From contig NZ_JAGTXB010000009.1 in the NCBI RefSeq assembly GCF_018224885.1, positions 242,986 through 306,985 of the forward strand: a DNA stretch of 64,000 nucleotides, read 5' to 3'. The position numbers and the translations under genes were made by a program. The stretch comes from Chitinophaga hostae (GTDB lineage Bacteria; Bacteroidota; Bacteroidia; Chitinophagales; Chitinophagaceae). Below, one piece after another: positions 18,297 to 26,327 of this stretch (positions within the stretch are counted from its first letter, which is position 1; each line of letters opens with the position of its first letter). The notes under the pieces were generated by a model. That model saw nothing but the letters and a program-made list of their open reading frames with translations, searched no databases and was not told the origin of the DNA.

Positions 18297-19049
18297 ATGG
18301 CAACCGTAAAAGAATACTCCGTTGAAGAAAAATTAGCGTCTGTACTCAGATTACAGAAGATTGATTCCAAACTGGATGGGATCCAGGTGCTGAAAGGGGA
18401 GTTGCCGATGGAGGTAAAGGACCTGGAAGACGAGATCGAAGGATTGAACACCCGTCAGTCTCACATCGAAAATGAGATGAAAGGTATACAGGACTTCGTT
18501 GCCAGCAAGAAGAACGCTATCAAAGAGGCCGAAGCGCTGATCAAGAAGTACGAGAAGCAGCAGGACAACGTGAAGAATAACCGTGAGTTTGAGGCGATCA
18601 CCAAGGAAATGGAGATGCAGGCGCTCGAAATCAAGCTGGCAGAAAAGCATATCAAGGATGCCAACGAAGAGATTAAAGAGAAAAGCCGTGTCCTGGAAGT
18701 TGCCAAGAAGGCAGTTGCTGATAAAGAAGCAAACCTGAAGCACAAGAAAGGCGAACTGGAAAAGATCATTGCTGAAACAGATAAAGAAGAGAAAGCTTTC
18801 CGTAAAGAGAGCGAAGAGGCAAAAGCAAAAGTAGACCCGCGTTTACTCCAGGCTTACGAAAAGATCCGTAAAAACTACCGTAACGGTCTGGCTGTGGTAA
18901 CAGTAGAGCGTGATTCCTGCGGTGGTTGCTTCAATGCGATCCCTCCTCAGCGTCAGGCGGAAATCCGTCAGCACAAAAAGATTATCGTTTGTGAGCATTG
19001 CGGCCGTATCCTGGTAGACAACGACCTGGAAGCGACTGTGACTATCTAA
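18297..19049 (+). CDS. Coiled-coil zinc-ribbon protein (CT398-like)
   Basis: This 250-aa protein is almost entirely a long charged coiled coil (residues about 10-180, rich in K and E), followed by a four-cysteine zinc ribbon: CGGC about 27 residues before CEHCGRIL. This is the arrangement of the CT398/C4-type zinc ribbon family (DUF164). The function is not established; nucleic acid or protein scaffolding is suggested by fold only. It sits in a two-gene unit behind the Nif3-like gene and ahead of a strong terminator. Confidence 0.88.
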   Translation: MATVKEYSVEEKLASVLRLQKIDSKLDGIQVLKGELPMEVKDLEDEIEGLNTRQSHIENEMKGIQDFVASKKNAIKEAEALIKKYEKQQDNVKNNREFEAITKEMEMQALEIKLAEKHIKDANEEIKEKSRVLEVAKKAVADKEANLKHKKGELEKIIAETDKEEKAFRKESEEAKAKVDPRLLQAYEKIRKNYRNGLAVVTVERDSCGGCFNAIPPQRQAEIRQHKKIIVCEHCGRILVDNDLEATVTI

Positions 19050-19077
19050 AAAGAACGATCGACAGGTATAAGACATT

Positions 19078-19101
19078 AAAGGACATCTTCGGATGTCCTT
19101 T
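19078..19101 (+). terminator. Rho-independent terminator
   Basis: A perfect 10-bp stem, AAAGGACATC / GATGTCCTTT, closes on a TTCG tetraloop and is followed by further T residues. It ends the Nif3-like/CT398 unit. Confidence 0.9.
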
Positions 19102-19330
19102 TTTCGTGTAGGCATAGCCGTAAAAAATATACTAATTTATTTAGTTTTGTTTTACTAATTATATTAGCTTTGTGAGCGATGCCGTTGCGCAGGTACTTTG
19201 CGTAGTAGTTCTTTTATTTTGTGGCAGGGAATTGGATGGGGCAATGCAACTTTAAAAAATGTGAATTGTTATTTGGGATTTGGAAGATGATATGTGAGAT
19301 TTGGCCTTTAATTCTGGAATTTTTCCCCGT

Positions 19331-20818
19331 ATGCGTATTATTTTTTCTTTGTTGTTTTTGCTGAGTGTAAGTTGGAGTGTGAGTGCCAGGCAGAAAGTAT
19401 ATGATTTTAACGCCCGTTGTGAGCAGGCATATGACGCGATTATGCAGTTGCGGCTTAACACCGGGAGGGCTTTACTGGAAGCGGAAAAGAAAGAGCATCC
19501 GGATAACCTGGCGCCTTATTTTCTGGATAACTATGCGGATTTTTTCCCGCTCTTCTTTAATGAAGATCCTGCGGAATACTCCCGGAAAAGGAGCCTGCGT
19601 TCTTTCCGGCTGAATAAGATGGCGGAAGGCTCGCCTGATTCGCCTTATTACCTGTATACGCAGGCTGCTATCAAATTCCAGTGGGCGTTGGTAAAGATAA
19701 AGTTTGATGAAAAGTGGGATGCTACCTGGGAGATCAGGAAAGCTTATATGATACTGAAAGAGAACCAACAGCGTTTTCCCAATTTTGTGCCCAACAACCT
19801 TTTACTGGGTGCTATGCAAACAGTATTTGGCACCATTCCCGAAGGGTATAAGTGGATTACCAATATCCTGGGACTGAAAGGCAGTATGAAGGAAGGGATG
19901 GCGAATGTGAATAAGTTCATTGAGAGCAATGCGCCGGAAGCAAAAATGTTCAGGGAGGAGTCCTATTACTATTATTGCTACCTGATGCTGTTTATTGTGA
20001 ACAAACCGGAAGAAACCTGGGAATTCCTGCAGCGCAAACAGCTGGACACCAAAAACAACTACCTGTTTGCCCTGATGGTGGCGAACCTGTCGCTGAATAA
20101 CCAGAAGGCGGCCGTTGGCTTAAAGGTACTACAGGAGCGGAACGACACTGCTGAATATGCGGATATCCAGTATTACAATTATGTAATGGGCTTATTAAAA
20201 CTAACAAAACTGGACCCGGATGCACATATTTACCTCGAGCGGTTTGTCAATAATTTCAAGGGCAAGTTTTATGTAAAGGAATGTTTACAGCGATTGAGCT
20301 GGTATTATTACCTGGAGGGTAATCAGGCCGCGGCAGATAAATACCGGGAAATGATTATGACGAAAGGGGGCCTTGAAACGGATGCGGATAAACAGGCGCT
20401 GAAAGAAGCTAAAGCTGGAAAGTGGCCCAATCCTTTTTTATTGAGGGTAAGACTGCTGAGTGATGGCGGGTACTTTCCTAAAGCGTTGAGTATGCTGCTG
20501 ACAAAAAAGGCAGCCGATTTCCCGGCCATGGAAGATAAACTGGAATATGCCTATCGCCTGGGACGTATTTATGATGAAAGCGGACAAGACGACCAGGCGA
20601 TTGCCATGTATGAGGTAACCGTTAAAGTAGGGAGCAGCCGGCCGGAATATTATGCCGCAAGAGCTTCCCTTCAAATGGGTTACATTTATGAAAAGAGAAA
20701 TGAAAAAGCCAAGGCCATTGAATGCTATCAGCGTTGCCTGAGCATGAAAGGCCATGATTATAAGAATTCCCTTGACCAGCGGGCCAAAGCAGGCATGCAG
20801 CGGGTAAACGGAACCTAA
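19331..20818 (+). CDS. Secreted tetratricopeptide-repeat protein
   Basis: The 495-aa protein has a signal peptide (MRIIFSLLFLLSVSWSVSARQ) and an all-helical body with TPR-like repeats. The clearest are near the C-terminus (YRLGRIYDESGQDDQAIAMYE and QMGYIYEKRNEKAKAIECYQ). The N-terminal half has YDAIMQLRLNTGRALLEAEKK. No enzymatic motif is visible; a periplasmic scaffold role is a guess. ATG 19331 is preferred over an in-frame TTG at 19301 because it begins the signal peptide. A weak promoter-like box, TAGCTTTG, lies at 19165-19172; otherwise the gap from 19102 holds nothing recognisable. recN follows after 32 bp. Confidence 0.82.
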   Translation: MRIIFSLLFLLSVSWSVSARQKVYDFNARCEQAYDAIMQLRLNTGRALLEAEKKEHPDNLAPYFLDNYADFFPLFFNEDPAEYSRKRSLRSFRLNKMAEGSPDSPYYLYTQAAIKFQWALVKIKFDEKWDATWEIRKAYMILKENQQRFPNFVPNNLLLGAMQTVFGTIPEGYKWITNILGLKGSMKEGMANVNKFIESNAPEAKMFREESYYYYCYLMLFIVNKPEETWEFLQRKQLDTKNNYLFALMVANLSLNNQKAAVGLKVLQERNDTAEYADIQYYNYVMGLLKLTKLDPDAHIYLERFVNNFKGKFYVKECLQRLSWYYYLEGNQAAADKYREMIMTKGGLETDADKQALKEAKAGKWPNPFLLRVRLLSDGGYFPKALSMLLTKKAADFPAMEDKLEYAYRLGRIYDESGQDDQAIAMYEVTVKVGSSRPEYYAARASLQMGYIYEKRNEKAKAIECYQRCLSMKGHDYKNSLDQRAKAGMQRVNGT

Positions 20819-20850
20819 GCTTTCAACATCATAAAGGAATTTCCTTACTT

Positions 20851-22509
20851 ATGTTACAGCGACTAACGATCAAGAATTACGCAATTATCGATCACCTGGA
20901 AGTAGACTTTTCAGGAAACCTCAACGTTATCACCGGTGAAACCGGCGCCGGTAAATCTATTCTCCTGGGAGCCATCTCCCTGATACTGGGAGAAAGGGCA
21001 GATCCCGGGGTGCTGTTCGATAAAACGGGTAAATGTATTATCGAGGGCTTTTTTAAAGTGAAAAAATCCCAGGTAGCGGCTTTTTTTGAGCAGCATGAAC
21101 TTGACCTGGAAGATCAGCTCATTATACGAAGGGAAGTGAGCGCTGCGGGTAAATCAAGGGCTTTTGTAAATGATACGCCGGTAAATATTTCCCAGCTGTC
21201 GGAACTGAGTACCTACCTGGTAGACCTGCACCAGCAGTTTGATACACTGGCCCTGGGCAATGCAGACTTTCAGCGTGAGGTGATCGATGCGCTGGTCAAC
21301 AAGCCGGCAGTATTACAGCAATATCACCAGGTATTTGTACAGTATGTACAGGTACAAAAGAAATACAAACAGTTGTTTGACAGCCGCGACAGCGCCAATA
21401 AGGAACTGGACTATAACCGTTTCCTGCTGGATGAGCTGTCTGACGCAGGTTTTAGCCCCAATGAAATAGAAGACCTTGAAATTGAGCTGCAAACCCTGAG
21501 TCATGCGGAAGAGATTAAGAATACGCTGAACAGGGTTTACTTTCAGCTGAAGGAGGATGAACAGCCTATTTTACAACAGTTGAAACAACTGCAGTCATCC
21601 CTGCAGGCGCTGGCAGGCTTCCATAAAGAGATGCCTGCCGTCGCAGAGCGGCTGTTGTCTACTTACGTGGAGTTACAGGATATCGCAGGAGAGGTAGAAA
21701 GTATCAACGACCAGGTGCAGTATGATGCGCAGCGCATTGAAACCGTAAACGAAAGGATGGCATTGGGATACCGGTTGTTTAAGAAACATGGTGTTCAAAC
21801 CACCGCTGAGCTGATCGCCATCAAAGAGGCGCTGGCAGTTAAAGTGGAAGATGTGCTGAACCTGGATGAACAACTGGCGGCGCTGGAACTGGAGCAAACC
21901 CGGTTGAAAGAAAGTCTGCAGAAGACCGCGGCTGTTATCACTGCACAGCGGCAGGAACAGGCGGCTCCTTTTGAAAAGCATGTGAATACGCTGTTGGCGC
22001 AGGTGGGAATGCCCAATGCCCGGTTAAAGGTGGCTATTGTAACCGGAGAGCTGAATGCTTACGGGCAGGACACCATTGATTTTTTATTTGATGCCAATAA
22101 GAGCAACCAGTTTGCGCCGGTGGGGAAAGTAGCCTCCGGTGGCGAATTAAGCCGTTTGATGCTTTGCATCAAATCGCTGGTGGCGCAATCAGTATCGTTA
22201 CCAACGCTGATCTTTGATGAGATAGATACCGGTATTTCAGGAGAAGCCGCCCGGCAGGTAGGCATTATCCTGAAGGATCTGGCCAAATCCCACCAGATCA
22301 TTTGTATTACGCATCAGCCTCAGATTGCAGGTAAGGCAGATGCCCATTATTTTGTATATAAAGACGCAAAAGCGGATAAAGTGACTACCAGTGTGCGTTT
22401 GCTGTCGAAAGAAGAAAGGGTGAACAAGATTGCACAAATGCTAAGTGGAGAGAAACCTACTGCTGCCGCCCTGGAAAATGCCAGGGAAATGCTGGCAGTC
22501 AGCATATAG
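20851..22509 (+). CDS. recN: DNA repair protein RecN
   Basis: RecN (552 aa) is an SMC-like ATPase acting at DNA double-strand breaks. The N-terminal half-ATPase has MLQRLTIKNYAIIDHLEVDF and Walker A GETGAGKS (residues 29-36). A central coiled coil covers roughly residues 150-370. The C-terminal half carries the ABC-type signature VASGGELSRLMLCIK, Walker B LIFDEIDTGISGEAA and the H-loop ITHQPQIA. Full family length. A nested hairpin with a T run follows the stop. Confidence 0.97.
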   Translation: MLQRLTIKNYAIIDHLEVDFSGNLNVITGETGAGKSILLGAISLILGERADPGVLFDKTGKCIIEGFFKVKKSQVAAFFEQHELDLEDQLIIRREVSAAGKSRAFVNDTPVNISQLSELSTYLVDLHQQFDTLALGNADFQREVIDALVNKPAVLQQYHQVFVQYVQVQKKYKQLFDSRDSANKELDYNRFLLDELSDAGFSPNEIEDLEIELQTLSHAEEIKNTLNRVYFQLKEDEQPILQQLKQLQSSLQALAGFHKEMPAVAERLLSTYVELQDIAGEVESINDQVQYDAQRIETVNERMALGYRLFKKHGVQTTAELIAIKEALAVKVEDVLNLDEQLAALELEQTRLKESLQKTAAVITAQRQEQAAPFEKHVNTLLAQVGMPNARLKVAIVTGELNAYGQDTIDFLFDANKSNQFAPVGKVASGGELSRLMLCIKSLVAQSVSLPTLIFDEIDTGISGEAARQVGIILKDLAKSHQIICITHQPQIAGKADAHYFVYKDAKADKVTTSVRLLSKEERVNKIAQMLSGEKPTAAALENAREMLAVSI

Positions 22510-22533
22510 CGATTGGGGCCGTACACAGATTTC

Positions 22534-22615
22534 AGCTGTTAGCCTTCGGTGACGGGCTTTTAGCGGGTAAACACCTGCTAAAAGCGCATCGCTGATAGCT
22601 AACAGCTTTTTTTTT
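22534..22615 (+). terminator. Nested hairpin terminator after recN (family A vocabulary)
   Basis: The outer stem AGCTGTTAGC (22534-22543) pairs with GCTAACAGCT (22598-22607). The inner stem GCTTTTAGC (22556-22564) pairs with GCTAAAAGC (22577-22585). A run of nine T follows at 22607-22615. The GCTAAAAGC units match those in the 1087-1188 hairpin. Confidence 0.85.
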
Positions 22616-22628
22616 CAACTATAACGAC

Positions 22629-22636
22629 TATTTTTG
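22629..22636 (+). promoter_or_regulatory. fabI promoter -7 box
   Basis: TATTTTTG matches TAnnTTTG and lies 21 nt before the fabI ATG at 22658, just past the recN terminator. No clear -33 element is seen. Confidence 0.4.
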
Positions 22637-22657
22637 CCGAAATTAATTTTTGACCAA

Positions 22658-23470
22658 ATGGCTCATAACTTATTAAAAGGGAAAAAAGGTATCATCTTCG
22701 GCGCATTGGACGACAAGTCCATTGCCTGGAGAACTGCACTGCGTTGTGTGGAAGAAGGCGCTGAAATTGTGCTTACCAACGCCCCTATTGCCCTGCGTAT
22801 GGGTGAGATCAACAAACTGGCGGAAACCTGTAAAGCACCTGTAATTCCGGCGGATGTTACCAACATGGATGATCTGACTAACCTGTTCAACAAATCCATG
22901 GAGCACTTTGGCGGTAAGATCGACTTCGTTCTCCACTCTGTGGCTATGGGTATGAATATCCGTAAGGGCAGAAGCTATACCGACCTGGATTACGATTTCA
23001 ATCACAAAACATTTGATATCTCTGCGATGTCATTGCACCGCGTACTGCAAACAGCTTACAAGCTGGATGCACTGAACGAGTGGGCATCTGTAATTGCATT
23101 GTCTTATATCGCATCACAGCGGGTATTCCCTGACTACGGTGAAATGGCAGATGCAAAAGCACTGCTGGAATCAATTGCCCGCAGCTTCGGTTACCACTAT
23201 GGTACACACAAACACGTACGTATAAACACGATCTCCCAGTCTCCCGTTAAAACAACAGCAGGTGGCGGTGTTAAAGGTTTCGATGGCTTTATGTCTTATG
23301 CAGAAAAAATGAGCCCGTTGGGTAATGCCACTGCAGACGAATGCGCTAACTACGCAGTAGCCATGTTCTCAGACCTCACCAGGATGGTGACTATGCAGAA
23401 CCTGTTTCATGATGGAGGATTCTCCTTTACCGGCGTTTCCAAACCGGTGATCGATCAGATGGAAAAATAG
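22658..23470 (+). CDS. fabI: Enoyl-[ACP] reductase (NADH) FabI
   Basis: FabI (270 aa) reduces enoyl-ACP in the last step of each fatty-acid elongation cycle. It is a short-chain dehydrogenase fold with the FabI-type nucleotide loop GIIFGALDDKSIAWRTA. The catalytic tyrosine and lysine lie in FPDYGEMADAKALLE (Tyr-x6-Lys), and the substrate-loop motif is NTISQSPVKTTAGGGVKGF. ATG 22658 (MAHNLLKGKKG) is the natural start; an upstream TTG at 22634 would overlap the promoter box. It is transcribed alone between two large hairpins. Confidence 0.95.
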   Translation: MAHNLLKGKKGIIFGALDDKSIAWRTALRCVEEGAEIVLTNAPIALRMGEINKLAETCKAPVIPADVTNMDDLTNLFNKSMEHFGGKIDFVLHSVAMGMNIRKGRSYTDLDYDFNHKTFDISAMSLHRVLQTAYKLDALNEWASVIALSYIASQRVFPDYGEMADAKALLESIARSFGYHYGTHKHVRINTISQSPVKTTAGGGVKGFDGFMSYAEKMSPLGNATADECANYAVAMFSDLTRMVTMQNLFHDGGFSFTGVSKPVIDQMEK

Positions 23471-23481
23471 GCGTAAAGCTG

Positions 23482-23573
23482 AAAGGATAAAGCAAAAAGC
23501 TATTGAAGCGAATGATTAAAGCAGATAAAATCGCTTTGGTGATTCGCTTCAATAGCTTTTTGCTTTATCCTTT
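23482..23573 (+). terminator. Long perfect inverted repeat after fabI (family A)
   Basis: Arms 23482-23513 and 23542-23573 are perfectly complementary over 32 nt, with a 28-nt loop. The arm core AAAGCAAAAAGCTATTGAAGC is clearly related to the arm of the 1087-1188 repeat (AAAGCTAAAAGCTATTATAGC). It starts 11 bp after the fabI stop. Confidence 0.85.
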
Positions 23574-23593
23574 TGCCTGCAGCTCAAAAAAAA

Positions 23594-23618
23594 AGCCCCT
23601 TCCGAACTAGAAGTGGCT
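23594..23618 (-). terminator. Rho-independent terminator of the DUF2795 gene
   Basis: Read on the minus strand, the stem AGCCACTTC / GAAGGGGCT is followed by nine T. It lies 48 bp beyond the DUF2795 stop codon. Confidence 0.75.
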
Positions 23619-23666
23619 TAGAAATATTTTGTCATAGTATGAACGGGAGGCGCGCTGCGACGCTGG

Positions 23667-23888
23667 CTAATACTCATCTTCATTAAAGAAGAAGTCGTCC
23701 TGCGACGGATAATCAGACCAGATATCTTCAATTCCCTCGTAAATTTCTCCCTCATCCTCCAGCTCTTGAAGGTTCTCGATTACTTCGATCGGTGCACCGG
23801 AACGAATGGCGTAGTCGATAAGTTCGTCTTTAGTAGCTGGCCATGGAGCGTCCTCCAGGTATGAAGCTAATTCTAATGTCCAGTACAT
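23667..23888 (-). CDS. Small acidic DUF2795 protein
   Basis: The 73-aa protein begins MYWTLELASYLEDAPWPATKDELIDYA and continues with RSGAPIEVIENLQELEDEGEIYEGIEDIW. This matches DUF2795, a small helical domain common as a stand-alone protein in Bacteroidota. The C-terminus is strongly acidic (DDFFFNEDEY). Its function is unknown. It has its own promoter (TTG-N19-TACTTTTG) and its own terminator, so it is a monocistronic and probably well-expressed gene. Confidence 0.88.
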   Translation of the reverse strand: MYWTLELASYLEDAPWPATKDELIDYAIRSGAPIEVIENLQELEDEGEIYEGIEDIWSDYPSQDDFFFNEDEY

Positions 23889-23919
23889 CTTATTAAAATT
23901 TTTACTTTTTAATTTTTCG

Positions 23920-23927
23920 CAAAAGTA
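23920..23927 (-). promoter_or_regulatory. Promoter of the DUF2795 gene
   Basis: On the minus strand the -7 box is TACTTTTG, with TTG exactly 19 nt upstream. Both match the Bacteroidota consensus spacing. The start codon is 31 nt downstream. Confidence 0.6.
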
Positions 23928-23988
23928 TTATTTAATTTGAAATAAACAACTTTTACTATTTTATCGGTTAATTACTTTTCTTTGGGTT

Positions 23989-24639
23989 ATGCTAACCGCC
24001 CGCAATGTTACCAAAAATTATTCCAATTTACCCATATTAAAAGGGGTAGACATTACTGTCAGTAAGGGAGAGATTGTTACGATTGTAGGCTCTTCCGGAG
24101 CCGGCAAAAGCACCTTGCTGCATATCCTTGGAACGCTTGATACGCCTACTGCCGGTGAAGTGTGGCTTAATAATGTCAATCTGACGGGTTTAAAAGGGAA
24201 CGCGCTGGCTGATTTCAGGAACCGTCATATTGGCTTTATTTTTCAGTTCCATCACCTGCTGCCGGAATTCACTGCACTTGAAAACGTATGTATACCTGGC
24301 TATATCGCCGGCGCCCGGAAAGCACAGGTCAGGGAGAAAGCTCATTTCCTGCTGGAAACCCTGGGGCTGAAAGAGCGGTTGGAACACAAACCCAATGCCC
24401 TCTCCGGTGGTGAGCAACAACGAGTGGCCGTTGCCCGCGCCCTGATCAATGATCCGGATGTAGTGATGGCAGATGAGCCTACGGGAAACCTCGATTCCAG
24501 GAATGCCCGGGAACTGCACCACCTTTTCCTGGAGCTTCGCGATAAACTGCAGCAAACCTTTATCATCGTTACGCATAACGAAGAGCTGGCGCCTATGAGC
24601 GACCGGCAACTGGTGATGAAGGACGGCAGGATTATTTAG
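23989..24639 (+). CDS. lolD: ABC transporter ATP-binding protein, LolD type
   Basis: The 216-aa ATPase belongs to the LolD/MacB branch of ABC proteins. Walker A is GSSGAGKS (residues 34-41), the signature is LSGGEQQRVAVARAL, Walker B is VVMADEPTGNLDS, and the H-loop is FIIVTHNEELA. LolD powers release of outer-membrane lipoproteins from the inner membrane together with LolC/E, but no permease gene is adjacent. The lipoprotein role is therefore by family, and a MacB/FtsE-like role cannot be excluded. It is convergent with the deacetylase-like gene 8 bp further on. Confidence 0.85.
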   Translation: MLTARNVTKNYSNLPILKGVDITVSKGEIVTIVGSSGAGKSTLLHILGTLDTPTAGEVWLNNVNLTGLKGNALADFRNRHIGFIFQFHHLLPEFTALENVCIPGYIAGARKAQVREKAHFLLETLGLKERLEHKPNALSGGEQQRVAVARALINDPDVVMADEPTGNLDSRNARELHHLFLELRDKLQQTFIIVTHNEELAPMSDRQLVMKDGRII

Positions 24640-24647
24640 CCCCGGGC

Positions 24648-25550
24648 CTAATGCCCGTAGATGCTTATCCCCGCTTTGAACGTGTTGCAGTGTGCATTTA
24701 CGATGTCGCGGATATGCGTGGAGTAACCACCTCCCATAGCTACAGCACAGGGGATGTCATGTTTTTTCAGCGCCTGGAACACCATCTCATCCCGCTCCCG
24801 GCAGCCCTGCTGCGTTACTTTCAGCTTGCCGAACTTATCGGTCGACAATATGTCGACACCAGACAGGTAAAAGACGATGTCGGGCCTTACCCGGTTAATC
24901 AGTACCGGTAGCGCATGTTCCAGCAGCCGGAGGTAGGTGGCGGTATCCATGCCATCGGCGAGAGGAATATCCCAGTCAGAAACTTCTTTATGAAAGGGGT
25001 AGTTGTGCGCGCCATGCATACTGAACGTATATACATGCGGGTTATTGGCAAACAGCGATGCCGTGCCATTGCCCTGATGTACATCCAGATCTATCACCAG
25101 CGCCTGGCTGATTTTCCGGTGATGCAACAGGTAGTTGGCAGCCACCGCAAAATCGTTCAGCAGGCAAAACCCTTCCCCATGATCCGCAAAGGCATGATGT
25201 GTGCCGCCTGCCACATTGAAACCAAGACCATGTTCCAGCGCATGCAGCGCCACGTTGATGGTGCCCTGCGTAATTACAATTTCCCGTAAGGTAAGCGCCG
25301 GCGATTGGGGAAAGCCGATTTTACGTTGTTCGCGGGGAGACAGGGTCTGGTCGGTGAGCTGTTGCCAGTATCCGGCCGTATGTGTTAGCAGGATAGCAGC
25401 TGCTTCGGCCGGGGCGGGTGCAAACAATTGTTCGGGAATAATAACCTCTTCCCGTAACAACTGAGCCGGAATCAACTCGTATTTGAGCATCGGAAAACGG
25501 TGATCTTCCGGCAAAGGATGGGCATATATATCGTGATAGGCAATCTTCAT
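24648..25550 (-). CDS. Histone deacetylase family hydrolase
   Basis: This 300-aa zinc amidohydrolase has the arginase/deacetylase fold. Active-site residues are visible: the tandem His pair in GGTHHAFADHGEGFC (His118/119), the zinc ligands in IDLDVHQGNG (Asp156, His158) and in SGVDILSTDKFG (Asp233), and the transition-state Tyr276 in GGGYS. Bacterial members deacetylate acetyl-lysine proteins, polyamines or acetoin-related substrates; nothing here decides which. A domain of about 300 aa without extensions matches the bacterial short class. Confidence 0.92.
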   Translation of the reverse strand: MKIAYHDIYAHPLPEDHRFPMLKYELIPAQLLREEVIIPEQLFAPAPAEAAAILLTHTAGYWQQLTDQTLSPREQRKIGFPQSPALTLREIVITQGTINVALHALEHGLGFNVAGGTHHAFADHGEGFCLLNDFAVAANYLLHHRKISQALVIDLDVHQGNGTASLFANNPHVYTFSMHGAHNYPFHKEVSDWDIPLADGMDTATYLRLLEHALPVLINRVRPDIVFYLSGVDILSTDKFGKLKVTQQGCRERDEMVFQALKKHDIPCAVAMGGGYSTHIRDIVNAHCNTFKAGISIYGH

Positions 25551-25638
25551 AAATAATGTTTCGCTACAGGCTGCTGTTAAAAAGACGGATGGTCATCTCT
25601 CCGGAAAAAAGATCCGCAATGGTCATCTTCCTAAAACA

Positions 25639-26286
25639 TCATTGTGCCCGGATAATCGATTTTCCGGCGATTACAAACACCGGTTCTGTTTCTGCGGGGT
25701 CAAGACTGGCGGAACCGGTAAAGTGTCCAAAAGCGGGTAAAATGCCGCAATGCCGGCCAAAATAAAAGCAGGGTAAACGCAGCCGTTGTTTTCCGGCGCC
25801 ATGCATCACGAAGGCGGGGTGCAGGTGACCGGAAAAAGTGTATTGATAGCCATTATTATCTTCACAAGGTTCATGGATAAAATGAATATTGCGAAGGGTA
25901 AGGGTATCATGTACCGCGATCTGCAATTGCTCATACACGGTATCCGGCATAATATCGTGATTACCCTTTACCAGGTCTATGATAATATGGGCAAATTGCT
26001 GCCGCCATATTTTGAAATATTGCACTTCATTGTTTTCCCGGCTGTGGAACATATCTCCTACAATGATGATCCTTACGGGCAGGTAACGGGTGATCAGTTG
26101 TTGTAAACGGAAAAGATCTTCCTGTACAATGCCTGCAGGCACTGCAATGCCGGCCTTACGAAAGTGGGCAGCCTTCCCAAGGTGCAGATCTGAAAGGATC
26201 AGCGCTTTTTCTTCTTCCCAAAAAATTGCCCGCTCGGGCAATAGGTGCCAATGCTGTTGCTGAAAGTGAAATATTTCCCCGACCAC
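25639..26286 (-). CDS. pdeM: Ligase-associated DNA damage response endonuclease PdeM
   Basis: The 215-aa protein is a binuclear-metal phosphoesterase of the MPE/PdeM type, described in bacteria beside an Lhr-like helicase, an ATP-dependent ligase and a metallo-beta-lactamase exonuclease. Metal motifs are SDLHLGKAAHFRKAG (Asp33, His35), GDMFHS (Asp78), KGNHD (Asn109, His110) and FSGHLHP (His154, His156). The frame begins with GTG at 26286; no in-frame ATG gives the conserved N-terminus HFQQQHWHLLPERAIFWEEEK. It follows the helicase gene by 41 bp on the same strand. Confidence 0.92.
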   Translation of the reverse strand: MVGEIFHFQQQHWHLLPERAIFWEEEKALILSDLHLGKAAHFRKAGIAVPAGIVQEDLFRLQQLITRYLPVRIIIVGDMFHSRENNEVQYFKIWRQQFAHIIIDLVKGNHDIMPDTVYEQLQIAVHDTLTLRNIHFIHEPCEDNNGYQYTFSGHLHPAFVMHGAGKQRLRLPCFYFGRHCGILPAFGHFTGSASLDPAETEPVFVIAGKSIIRAQ

Positions 26287-26327
26287 TGGATCAACTGTTT
26301 TTTAATGCCCTGCAAATTATTGAATTC

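Noticed and set aside
24840..24860. GTCGAC-ATAT-GTCGAC repeat inside the deacetylase-like gene
   Set aside because: A short dyad in coding sequence that encodes conserved residues (LSTDKF); no copy elsewhere was noticed.
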